Shown here piece by piece: positions 1 through 7,011 of a stretch of DNA of 38,737 nt. The stretch is from Actinomycetaceae bacterium. GTDB taxonomy: Bacteria; Actinomycetota; Actinomycetes; Actinomycetales; Actinomycetaceae. The stretch covers positions 1 to 38,737 of the forward strand of contig JAUNVQ010000022.1 of assembly GCA_030540715.1 (NCBI GenBank), written 5' to 3'. A model generated the notes under the pieces. The model did no database searches, had not been told where the DNA came from, and saw only the letters and a list, made by a program, of their open reading frames with translations. Each line of letters starts with the position of its first letter. Within the stretch, counting starts at the first letter, position 1. Position numbers and translations under genes: made by a program.

Positions 1-2
1 AC

Positions 3-353
3 GGGGAGATCTTCGGGGTAGCTCACCTTTGGGCGTGCGGCTTGGCGGGCTTTGACAAGGTGGCTGGTGTCAGGCTGGGTGTTGTGGCGGGGGTTCTTTT
101 TGTGGGGGTTTTTTGGCTGCGATTTATTGTCGCGGGTTTGGTTATGCTGGGTATTTTTGTGGTGGGTCTTGCTCTGGGATTCATTGCGTGCGGTATTGAT
201 GCCCTTTGGTGGGTGGTGCCCCTTATTGTTGCGCGCTTTATATCCTGGGCTCTTGCGCTCTGGGTCATGGTGCGACAGGTCGCGCTGGGGTGCAGAACTG
301 CTACCGTGTGGATCTTGGTGTTGCTGAGGCATCACCCCCCATTGTATCGGTAA
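3..353 (+). CDS. C-terminal part of an unidentified membrane protein (5' partial)
   Basis: The frame is open from the left edge of the window and ends at TAA 351-353, so about 116 residues of a longer protein are visible. Most of the visible part is hydrophobic, with two or three likely membrane segments between about residues 20 and 85 and a short basic tail. I cannot match it to a family, and its true start lies outside the window. The stretch is strikingly G+T rich, which also leaves long open frames in the other phases, so reading-frame evidence alone is weak. The hydrophobic, Val/Gly/Leu/Trp-rich composition favours this frame over the alternatives. A permease subunit or polytopic membrane enzyme is possible but not shown. 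Confidence 0.4.
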   Translation, partial: GEIFGVAHLWACGLAGFDKVAGVRLGVVAGVLFVGVFWLRFIVAGLVMLGIFVVGLALGFIACGIDALWWVVPLIVARFISWALALWVMVRQVALGCRTATVWILVLLRHHPPLYR

Positions 354-361
354 TCAGTCAG

Positions 362-483
362 GATATTTTTATCGGATGCTGTGTGGCTGAACTGTGCAAC
401 CGATGTCGGTGATATGAAGCTGTGGTATCAGCCAAAGACAAACAATATTTATATCTTACATGGTTATACAGATATTTTTATCG
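362..483 (+). repeat. 13-bp direct repeat GATATTTTTATCG (two copies)
   Basis: The 13-mer occurs at 362-374 and 471-483 in the gap ahead of the sugar kinase gene. The copies are 109 bp apart, about ten helical turns. No function is known. They could be regulator half sites or chance AT-rich matches. The remainder of the 354-566 gap shows no gene. Confidence 0.35.
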
Positions 484-566
484 ACGCTTGTTATTAATGA
501 ACGGTGTTTATGTCACGCAAACTGGGAGCGCTGATATGTCCGTGAAGTAAGTGTTCACCATTTACA

Positions 567-1706
567 ATGGAGACAATGAGGAGTCATAATGCTTTATTCG
601 CTGGTTTAATAACCGTTGATATTATTCACAGGGTCAAGTCCTTTCCGCAGGCCAATCACAAGATTCAGGCGGATGAACAAGAGATTTCTGCAGGAGGCCC
701 GGCAACCAACGCGGCGGTTACCTACGCTGCGCTATCGCGTATTGCGGCTCAACAAGGAGTTTTGCTAGGGCAAGATACTGCTGCCCTTGATATTGGTGCA
801 CCAGAATTACAGTGTGCGATGGGTGTTTCGCGTCAAGTAGCCGATAAGAATAATTCACCAGATGTTATAACACCGAACAGCCAAGGTTCGACCACTAGCG
901 CCACTCAGTGCGGCCAAGTGCAGTTGTATTCGGCAGTAGGACGGGGCATCCTGGCTGAGGCTGCTCGTAACGACATTACTATCCAAGGAATTGAAGTGAT
1001 TGACTGCATCCCTCAACGTATTGATGCGATACCGACCTCACTTGTCATGGTCGAAAGCGCTACGGGGCTTCGCAGTGTCAGCGGCAGGAATAGCGTTGGC
1101 CACTTAGACGTACAAAGTATCGAACAGAGAAAGCAAGAATTGGAAGAAGCCGCCGTTATCTTGGTAGATGGACACTACCCCGAGATAGCTTTCCAAGCAC
1201 TAACGTCGTCAACAGCTGCAGTGTCGCCCTCTGCAATAAAAATACTTGACGGCGGATCATGGAAACCGTGGCTGCCCACGCTTCTACCTTTCATTGACTG
1301 CGCAATCCTCAGTGCCGATTTTATGCCGCCCATCGCCAATACGACAGATGACCTTATTGACTTCCTGCACGGATACGGCATTAACCATATTATTCACACC
1401 CAAGGCCACGCCCCCGTGCGCTACTGGTGGAACAAAGAAGCTGGGGAAGTTGACATTGCACCTGTTGATACCGTGTGTACACTGGGGGCTGGGGATGTTT
1501 TTCACGGAGCTTTTGCATGGTGGGTCAGCCACAACGGATTCCCTGAAAGCGCTTATTTGTGCGAAAAAGCAATAGAGTGGTCCTCGCGTATTGCAGGGTT
1601 ATCGCTTCAGTCCTTTGGAACACGACGTTGGCTCAGTGATAAGTCAGACGAACTAAAAGAACTTGTTACACAGGCATCGAGGGGCGCAGATGGCCATTGT
1701 GCATAG
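567..1706 (+). CDS. PfkB-family carbohydrate kinase
   Basis: The predicted 379-residue protein is a ribokinase-like (PfkB) kinase, which phosphorylates a sugar or similar substrate with ATP in the cytoplasm. The N-terminal half carries the substrate-side GGPATNAA motif near residue 43. The C-terminal half carries the ATP/anion-hole signature CTLGAGDVFHG, whose Asp is the expected catalytic base. Between these, roughly residues 65-120 form a hydrophilic Ser/Thr/Gln-rich insertion not normal for the fold, before the chain resumes at VQLYSAVGRG. The end overlaps the next small ORF by 17 bp. The start is uncertain: ATG 567 has no clear ribosome site, and an in-frame ATG at 576 is an alternative. 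The substrate cannot be told from the sequence. Confidence 0.85.
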   Translation: METMRSHNALFAGLITVDIIHRVKSFPQANHKIQADEQEISAGGPATNAAVTYAALSRIAAQQGVLLGQDTAALDIGAPELQCAMGVSRQVADKNNSPDVITPNSQGSTTSATQCGQVQLYSAVGRGILAEAARNDITIQGIEVIDCIPQRIDAIPTSLVMVESATGLRSVSGRNSVGHLDVQSIEQRKQELEEAAVILVDGHYPEIAFQALTSSTAAVSPSAIKILDGGSWKPWLPTLLPFIDCAILSADFMPPIANTTDDLIDFLHGYGINHIIHTQGHAPVRYWWNKEAGEVDIAPVDTVCTLGAGDVFHGAFAWWVSHNGFPESAYLCEKAIEWSSRIAGLSLQSFGTRRWLSDKSDELKELVTQASRGADGHCA

Positions 1707-1971
1707 TGCTGCAAAGGTTTCCCCAACAACTGGCGATAAAGCGACTGCCTACGCGGGCAACTCCACACGTGTTTGCGCTACCGAAGGTGCACGCGGTGCC
1801 TACCCTCACAGTTATGGATGTGAGGTAAACAGCCGCGAAACTGCACCTGTTGCGCAACCAGTCACGGATACCGCACACCCGGTGTCAAAACGCGTATCAT
1901 CGATACCGTTATCGCCTACAACAAACTGCAAGAATGTGGAACCCACCGCCGAAAAGAGCCACAATGACTAA
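1690..1971 (+). CDS. Small Ser/Thr-rich ORF overlapping both neighbours (hypothetical)
   Basis: This is a 93-residue frame with ATG 1690 preceded by a GAGGGG ribosome-binding-like run about six bases upstream. It starts inside the end of the PfkB kinase gene (17-bp overlap) and ends at TGA 1969-1971, overlapping the ASCH gene start at 1964 by 8 bp. The product is low-complexity, rich in Thr, Ser, Ala and Pro, with a few Cys, and I recognise no domain. The overlaps suggest translational coupling. It could be a genuine disordered protein, or only a translated bridge keeping ribosomes on the message. Confidence 0.35.
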   Translation: MAIVHSAAKVSPTTGDKATAYAGNSTRVCATEGARGAYPHSYGCEVNSRETAPVAQPVTDTAHPVSKRVSSIPLSPTTNCKNVEPTAEKSHND

Positions 1972-2551
1972 CCAACCGATAGTGCCATCGCCACAGGCCA
2001 CCGCCCAGTTTTGGAAAGAAGCAACCGTGGGGCTCAACATCGATGCTCTTGCTTTTTATGTTGGGAACACAACGCTTGGCACAATGATTCCACCAACTTT
2101 CACATTCGGTCTGAACAAAGCCGAAAGCGACATCATCACTAGGCAGGTATTGGCGGGGCATAAAACAGCGATTGCCACAATGGTGAACGATAGTGAAGAC
2201 CCCACGAACAACGATCAGAGCGCTGAAAATACGAATCTGCTGATCAATGAATCACTCATTGGAAGGCTCTCAATTATGTGCTCGTGGCAAGGTTATCCCC
2301 TTGGCGTTATCCGCACTGATTCGCTGCGAGTAGCCCGCCTTAACGACATTGACGAGGACTTCGCACACGCAACCGCCGATTGTGAACCCGACGTGTCAGG
2401 TCAGGTATTACCACAGTGGCGCCAATATCAGCAGGCCATGCGTTATCAACGAGCAACGGAACTTCCCCTAGAAGCAATGTCACGGTTTCTAGAGGACGAC
2501 CGCTGGATCCTTGAGACATTTACTTTGTTGTATCCCAAGCCACGTGAATAA
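1964..2551 (+). CDS. ASCH domain protein
   Basis: This 195-residue protein has the layout of ASCH-domain proteins (PUA-like beta-barrel, proposed RNA-binding). It begins with FWKEATV and a region resembling the family's short helix. A segment like LVLAGxKTATA follows (here VLAGHKTAIATM), then the strand YPLGVIRTDSLRVARLNDID and a WRQYQQ element near the end. ATG 1964 starts exactly where the family homology begins. An upstream in-frame extension to 1850 lacks similarity and is probably not translated. The insert around residues 70-90 (Asp/Asn-rich) lengthens a loop. It is probably co-transcribed with the sugar kinase. The binding target is unknown. Confidence 0.75.
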   Translation: MTNQPIVPSPQATAQFWKEATVGLNIDALAFYVGNTTLGTMIPPTFTFGLNKAESDIITRQVLAGHKTAIATMVNDSEDPTNNDQSAENTNLLINESLIGRLSIMCSWQGYPLGVIRTDSLRVARLNDIDEDFAHATADCEPDVSGQVLPQWRQYQQAMRYQRATELPLEAMSRFLEDDRWILETFTLLYPKPRE

Positions 2552-2813
2552 GTGACACCACCAGTTGCACCGCGCACAGTGAGTTTCCATGGTGGCTGCT
2601 AACACTCAACGCATTACGAACCCCTCTCAGTCTGGCCTAGTCACAGGTATCTAGTATGTGCAGTGCATGTCTGAAAGTTTTCCGTCAATGCGCAGAGCCG
2701 TGTTCCATTTCATGAAAGTCCAACATGCGTCATGCTGCCGCTAGCACACGAAAGGAGCATAGAGGAGCGCAAATAGGCAGGAACAAGGGTGCATGGTAAA
2801 ACACTTCTTCACG

Positions 2814-3635
2814 TTAGTTAACGGAACCACCCGCCGCACCGCGTACGGTCAAAGGGTGATGTGTGCGCAACCACGAGCGCCCAAGTTCAACAAGTTCTTC
2901 AACGGTGTCGGGGACTTCCTCGGGAGGCATCAAAAGGTCGGAATTTTCCAATACCTTAATATGTACGTCACGGGTTTCTTCATCCAAATATTCCAACCCC
3001 TCGTGAAGCATCTCAACCAGCCCGAAGTCTTCGTCGCGCTCAGAAAAAATAAAGAGCAGAGACTGTGTGACACGGTCAAAGAGGTCTTGTGGTGTGGTAA
3101 GGGACATGTCAGAAAGAGTACGCTTTGACACCACGAAGTTTTCACGTTCACAGGACGTATCATCGGGAATCTGGGTGTGACCAAACTGTTCAAGCTCACT
3201 CAGCTGCTTGTCGGTAAAGATTTTGTCCCACTCAATATCACGAGCTCCACACACGGGAGAGACAAGAATCATTGCATCAACATGATCGGGATGAGCACGA
3301 AGTGATGCTTGGGCCCCGAAACCGTGTGCATGAATGATCTGTTTTTTGAAACCATTTTCTTTTAGCCACAGCGACGAGGAACGGACATCATCAGTAATAT
3401 TATCCAAGGTAATAACGTCATCATCGGATGCTCCGCATCCTGAACAATCAATTTGCAGTGTTGCATAGCCAATGCCGCGATAGGCTTTTGCGTAACGGTC
3501 GAACCATCCATGAGAATGACGGTCTGATAAAAAACCGTGGACAAACAAAACAGCTACACCCTGTGAATCAACAGGATCAACAAAGTTTCCTGCCAGGGTT
3601 TTTCCACGTAACGTTGGTATGCGTATCTCCGTCAT
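2814..3635 (-). CDS. Alpha/beta-hydrolase-fold protein lacking the usual Ser and His
   Basis: The 273-residue product has the alpha/beta hydrolase fold. It shows an oxyanion-type FVHGF near residue 31, a GYATLQIDCSGCG strand and loop, and an acidic-residue strand LLFIFSERDEDFG near the C-terminus. The nucleophile elbow, normally GHSxGG, reads AHGFGA at residues 103-108, so the catalytic Ser position is Gly. Where the catalytic His is expected the chain reads VLENSDLLM, with no His. It is therefore probably a pseudo-hydrolase or uses other chemistry. Start ATG 3635 follows GGTAGAG. A longer frame upstream to 3686 lacks similarity. It is convergent with the ASCH gene and divergent from the next gene. 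Confidence 0.8.
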   Translation of the reverse strand: MTEIRIPTLRGKTLAGNFVDPVDSQGVAVLFVHGFLSDRHSHGWFDRYAKAYRGIGYATLQIDCSGCGASDDDVITLDNITDDVRSSSLWLKENGFKKQIIHAHGFGAQASLRAHPDHVDAMILVSPVCGARDIEWDKIFTDKQLSELEQFGHTQIPDDTSCERENFVVSKRTLSDMSLTTPQDLFDRVTQSLLFIFSERDEDFGLVEMLHEGLEYLDEETRDVHIKVLENSDLLMPPEEVPDTVEELVELGRSWLRTHHPLTVRGAAGGSVN

Positions 3636-3886
3636 ATCTCTACCGTATCGGCTAAACCTGAGTTTTCGGTGAATTTTAGCTCTCAACGTAGTAAAAACGC
3701 GACAATGAGCCGTTATTTACCTCTCTTTACTGCAAAATTTAGGTTTAACGCTTTTGTTGGAGTGCTCAAAAGAAATCCGCCATGCGCGGAAGGGTATGTA
3801 TGTCTAAGAAGTTAAGTGGAAGCAGAGCCAAAATAAACGATAGGATGACATGTGTAAGGCAACTATATGATGCAAGGGGAAAGCAA

Positions 3887-4204
3887 ATGGGTAAAAAACT
3901 GGCTATTTTGGCAGCTGCCGGTGCAGGATACTATTTTGCGAAACGTGAAATGAAGAATAATCCAGATGGTTCTTTCGCAAAAGCCATCCGCACCATTATT
4001 GACAATCCAACAGTCTCGCATGCAACGGACAAAACAAAAGCCAAAGTGGGTGAAACTGTTCGCAAACAGGGCGAAGCCGTTACCGATAAGGTGGCTGATG
4101 CCGTGAAACAACGTCTATTCGGTACAGATATAAAATCTGAGAAACCGGAATATGTTGATGTTGAAGTTGAAGAAGTTATCGTTGAACCACCTCAGCGACC
4201 CTAG
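3887..4204 (+). CDS. Small YtxH-like membrane-associated protein (hypothetical)
   Basis: This is a 105-residue protein. It has a short N-terminal hydrophobic segment (residues 3-16, LAILAAAGAGYYFAKRE), then a long amphipathic helical region rich in Lys, Ala, Val and Asp with heptad-like spacing, and an acidic C-terminal tail VDVEVEEVIVEPP. That layout resembles YtxH or apolipoprotein-like coat proteins of Gram-positive bacteria, but similarity is only by pattern. ATG 3887 is chosen because AAGGGGA lies about six bases upstream. The longer frame from 3782 has no such site. It lies 19 bp ahead of the ferritin/VIT gene and is probably co-transcribed with it. Confidence 0.65.
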   Translation: MGKKLAILAAAGAGYYFAKREMKNNPDGSFAKAIRTIIDNPTVSHATDKTKAKVGETVRKQGEAVTDKVADAVKQRLFGTDIKSEKPEYVDVEVEEVIVEPPQRP

Positions 4205-4223
4205 TTAACATTCGCGCTGACTT

Positions 4224-5315
4224 ATGGTGGAAGAACAATTCTTGACGCCGTCAAAAGCTACTATTCGAAAATGGCGTCAATACCTTGGTGAAGAACGCTT
4301 GGAAGCAGATACCTACCGTATGCTTGCGCGCCAAAAAACAGGTCGTGAACGCGATATTCTTTTGCAGCTTTCCAAAGCTGAAGAACGACATGAAGCGCAT
4401 TGGTTGAATCTTTTAGGTGACCACGCACTGCCCGCCCCGAAAGCCCCGCTTTTGTCGCGGCTTATGTCAACATGTGCACGCATCTTTGGCTCTATCTTCG
4501 TACTGGCACTTATGCAGCGCTCTGAAGAACGCACCGAATACGATACCGACACGGACGCACTTCCCCAAATGGCTGCGGATGAGCATATTCATGGTGAAGT
4601 AGTGCGGGCTCTTGCCGCAAAACACCGTTGCGCAATGTCTGGTTCGTTTCGTGCTGCTGTATTTGGGGCAAGTGACGGACTTGTTTCAACAGCGGCACTT
4701 ATTTTAGGCGTAATGGGCGCTGGCGTAGGAAAAGAATCTATTGTTGCAGCTGGTATTGCAGGCCTTTTAGCGGGCGCCCTTTCCATGGGTGCTGGCGAAT
4801 ACATATCGGTTCAATCACAACGGGAACTACTTGAAGCAAGTGGCAGTGACCCTAAAGCTCAAAGTTCTTTAGGTAACCTTGATATTCAAGAAAATGAGCT
4901 GGAACTTGTTTTTCAGGCACGTGGAGATGACACAGAAACAGCGAGATCGAGGGCGAAGGCGCTCATTTTAGACTCTCAAGCTGGGGGAAGCACTCCATTG
5001 GATGAGGTAAGCACAGAGTTTGAAGAAGTTGGCTCTGGCAAAAAAGCTGCTATCAGTAGTTTTGTTTTCTTTTCATGTGGGGCTTTTATTCCGTTATTTC
5101 CTTTCCTGTTTCCTTTAAATGTGTCAGTTGCGGGAATCACTGCACTTATTCTTTCAGGTGTTGCGCTGTTTGTTATTGGTGCTATTGTGGGACTATTATC
5201 AGGTGTGCACCCGGTGCCAAAAGCACTGCGACAACTGTCTATTGGTTATGGAGCAGCAGCATGCACGTATTTGCTGGGAATGCTGTTTCAGACAACAATC
5301 ATCTCAATTCAATAA
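4224..5315 (+). CDS. Ferritin-like/VIT1 (CCC1) family metal transporter
   Basis: This 363-residue fusion has an N-terminal ferritin-like (rubrerythrin type) helical domain (about 1-135) and a C-terminal VIT1/CCC1 membrane domain (about 140-363). The first domain carries iron-ligand style residues: E24, the E53-E54-R-H56 cluster, and E120-H121 with H123. The membrane part starts with the diagnostic FGASDGLVSTAAL and has GALSMGAGEYISVQSQRE at about 185-201, with roughly five membrane helices. Known relatives (MbfA/VIT type) export Fe2+ or Mn2+ from the cytoplasm and lower oxidative stress. No clear ribosome site precedes ATG 4224. The TRIC gene follows after 18 bp, consistent with one operon. 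Confidence 0.85.
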   Translation: MVEEQFLTPSKATIRKWRQYLGEERLEADTYRMLARQKTGRERDILLQLSKAEERHEAHWLNLLGDHALPAPKAPLLSRLMSTCARIFGSIFVLALMQRSEERTEYDTDTDALPQMAADEHIHGEVVRALAAKHRCAMSGSFRAAVFGASDGLVSTAALILGVMGAGVGKESIVAAGIAGLLAGALSMGAGEYISVQSQRELLEASGSDPKAQSSLGNLDIQENELELVFQARGDDTETARSRAKALILDSQAGGSTPLDEVSTEFEEVGSGKKAAISSFVFFSCGAFIPLFPFLFPLNVSVAGITALILSGVALFVIGAIVGLLSGVHPVPKALRQLSIGYGAAACTYLLGMLFQTTIISIQ

Positions 5316-5333
5316 CATTAATCGGACGTACCT

Positions 5334-6158
5334 ATGGATCAAGCATCATCTGCAGTTGGCGATGTTTTTCGCATCGTCGATCTGGTTGGCGTGTTATGCA
5401 ATGGAATCATTGGTGGGCGCATTGCCAGAAAAAAACGTTTTGACTATGTTGGGTTTGCCATTTTAGCCCTTATGTCGGCTCTCGGTGGAGGAGCCATACG
5501 TGACATATTACTTAACACGGTTCCTGTTGCCCTCACAGATCCTTACTATCTTGCCACAGCACTTTTAGGGGCACTGATAGCATTCTTGTGGCGTATGGAT
5601 TCTAAATGGTCAAGCAGAATGATCAATATTGCTGATGGCATCGTATTAGGAACCTGGTCAGCTACGGGAGTGGTGAAAACTCTTAGCCTTGGATTTAATA
5701 TATTGCCTGCAATCCTTATGGGTATTACAACAGCAGTTGGTGGTGGAATGATTCGCGATGTTTCCGCGGGTAATGTTCCTAAAGTATTACAGCGTGAAAA
5801 CCTGTATGTTACCCCGGCAGCAATTTCGGCAATCATTATGGTGGGATGCTACTACGCGCACTATCCCATGGTAGGAATGGCGATAGCCAGTATTGTGGCA
5901 GTCACACTGTCAATGCTTGCTCAAAAGCGAAAATGGACGCTACCTGAAGCTCCCGAAATGACGATCACAATGACACCCGCGCAGTTTCGCCAGATTCTGC
6001 GCCTTCGTGGTATCAAAATCCGTAAAGACGGTAAGATTGATTACACACAAAGTCAGGCACTCAACTCTGATGACTTGGAAAGCTACCGCAAGTTCCTATA
6101 TGGAAACAGTCGTTTACCTGAAAAAGATGATGAACCAGAAGACAACGAGGTGAAGTAG
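5334..6158 (+). CDS. TRIC-type (UPF0126/YadS) cation channel
   Basis: The 274-residue protein has two repeats of the prokaryotic TRIC domain (formerly UPF0126). Each carries the glycine-rich signature: GGGAIRD at residues 51-57 and GGGMIRD at 136-142. About seven membrane helices fill residues 12-205. Family members are trimeric K+/Na+-permeable channels. After the channel there is a hydrophilic tail of about 65 residues (from about 210) ending in acidic residues, longer than in simple YadS proteins. This tail may be regulatory. The stop TAG overlaps the GTG start of the next gene by one base, so translation of the two is probably coupled. Confidence 0.85.
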   Translation: MDQASSAVGDVFRIVDLVGVLCNGIIGGRIARKKRFDYVGFAILALMSALGGGAIRDILLNTVPVALTDPYYLATALLGALIAFLWRMDSKWSSRMINIADGIVLGTWSATGVVKTLSLGFNILPAILMGITTAVGGGMIRDVSAGNVPKVLQRENLYVTPAAISAIIMVGCYYAHYPMVGMAIASIVAVTLSMLAQKRKWTLPEAPEMTITMTPAQFRQILRLRGIKIRKDGKIDYTQSQALNSDDLESYRKFLYGNSRLPEKDDEPEDNEVK

Positions 6159-6913
6159 TGGCTCGTAAACGCCGCCGCATCAAGATCGTTGACCTCATTA
6201 TTGCGGTTGTTTTACTGGCAGTGGTGCTATGGGCATTTGTGCCAGGATGGGGCCTTAACCTTTTTGGGAAGGTTCGCTCATCACATGATATTCCAATTCT
6301 GTGGGGTCGCGGCTATAGTGATAATCTGCTTGATGATGCCCCCACAACAACATTTATCGACGCGCTCAAAGCTCTTCCCGTAGCCGAGCATGAACAACAG
6401 CCATATTCGCGGGATAAATTTGGTCCTGCCTGGTCAGATGTTGATCATAATGGTTGCGATACACGCAACGATATACTGGCACGCGACCTCACAAATACGA
6501 CGGTGCGCCCTCATACGCAACAATGCGTGATAGCGTCGGGAACACTTCTAGACCCATACACAGGCAAATATATTCACTTTGAAAAAGGTCCACGTTCGCC
6601 CGAAGTTCAGATTGACCACGTTGTTGCTCTTGGTAACGCCTGGCGCACTGGCGCTGCACAGTGGAATGATCAGCAGCGCCTAGAGTTTGCTAACGATCCG
6701 CTTAACCTATTAGCTGTTGATGGGCCAGCAAACCAAGAAAAAGAAGCCTCAAGTGCTGAACAATGGCTACCACCTAATAAAGGGTATCGATGCGCCTATG
6801 TGGCACGTCAAGTTGCAGTGAAAACTAAGTGGAACCTGTGGGTGACACAAGCAGAAAAAGATGCAATGGCAGACATTGCACTGACATGTCCACAGGAACC
6901 GTTGCCACAATAG
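6158..6913 (+). CDS. Membrane-anchored/exported HNH nuclease (DUF1524)
   Basis: The 251-residue product starts with a basic stretch (ARKRRRIK) and one membrane segment or uncleaved signal anchor (about residues 10-30). An extracytoplasmic DUF1524/HNH-type nuclease domain follows. It shows the conserved IDHVVAL (D153, H154), the AW..GA..W block, NDPLNLLAVDGPANQEKEAS (about 179-198) and the WLPPN..YRCAYV segment. Family members are widespread exported actinobacterial nucleases with poorly known roles, for example nucleic acid scavenging or competence. GTG 6158 is supported by GAGG eight bases upstream and by coupling to the TRIC gene. A disulphide between C100 and a Cys near 123 or 212 is possible. 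Confidence 0.85.
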   Translation: MARKRRRIKIVDLIIAVVLLAVVLWAFVPGWGLNLFGKVRSSHDIPILWGRGYSDNLLDDAPTTTFIDALKALPVAEHEQQPYSRDKFGPAWSDVDHNGCDTRNDILARDLTNTTVRPHTQQCVIASGTLLDPYTGKYIHFEKGPRSPEVQIDHVVALGNAWRTGAAQWNDQQRLEFANDPLNLLAVDGPANQEKEASSAEQWLPPNKGYRCAYVARQVAVKTKWNLWVTQAEKDAMADIALTCPQEPLPQ

Positions 6914-7011
6914 CGGCCGCGAACCATAACTTCGCCCTCTTGAAACTATTTTAAGAATCTTAGAATAGAATGACAGCTAACAGCCATAACATATCAGTAA
7001 AACGAGGATAC

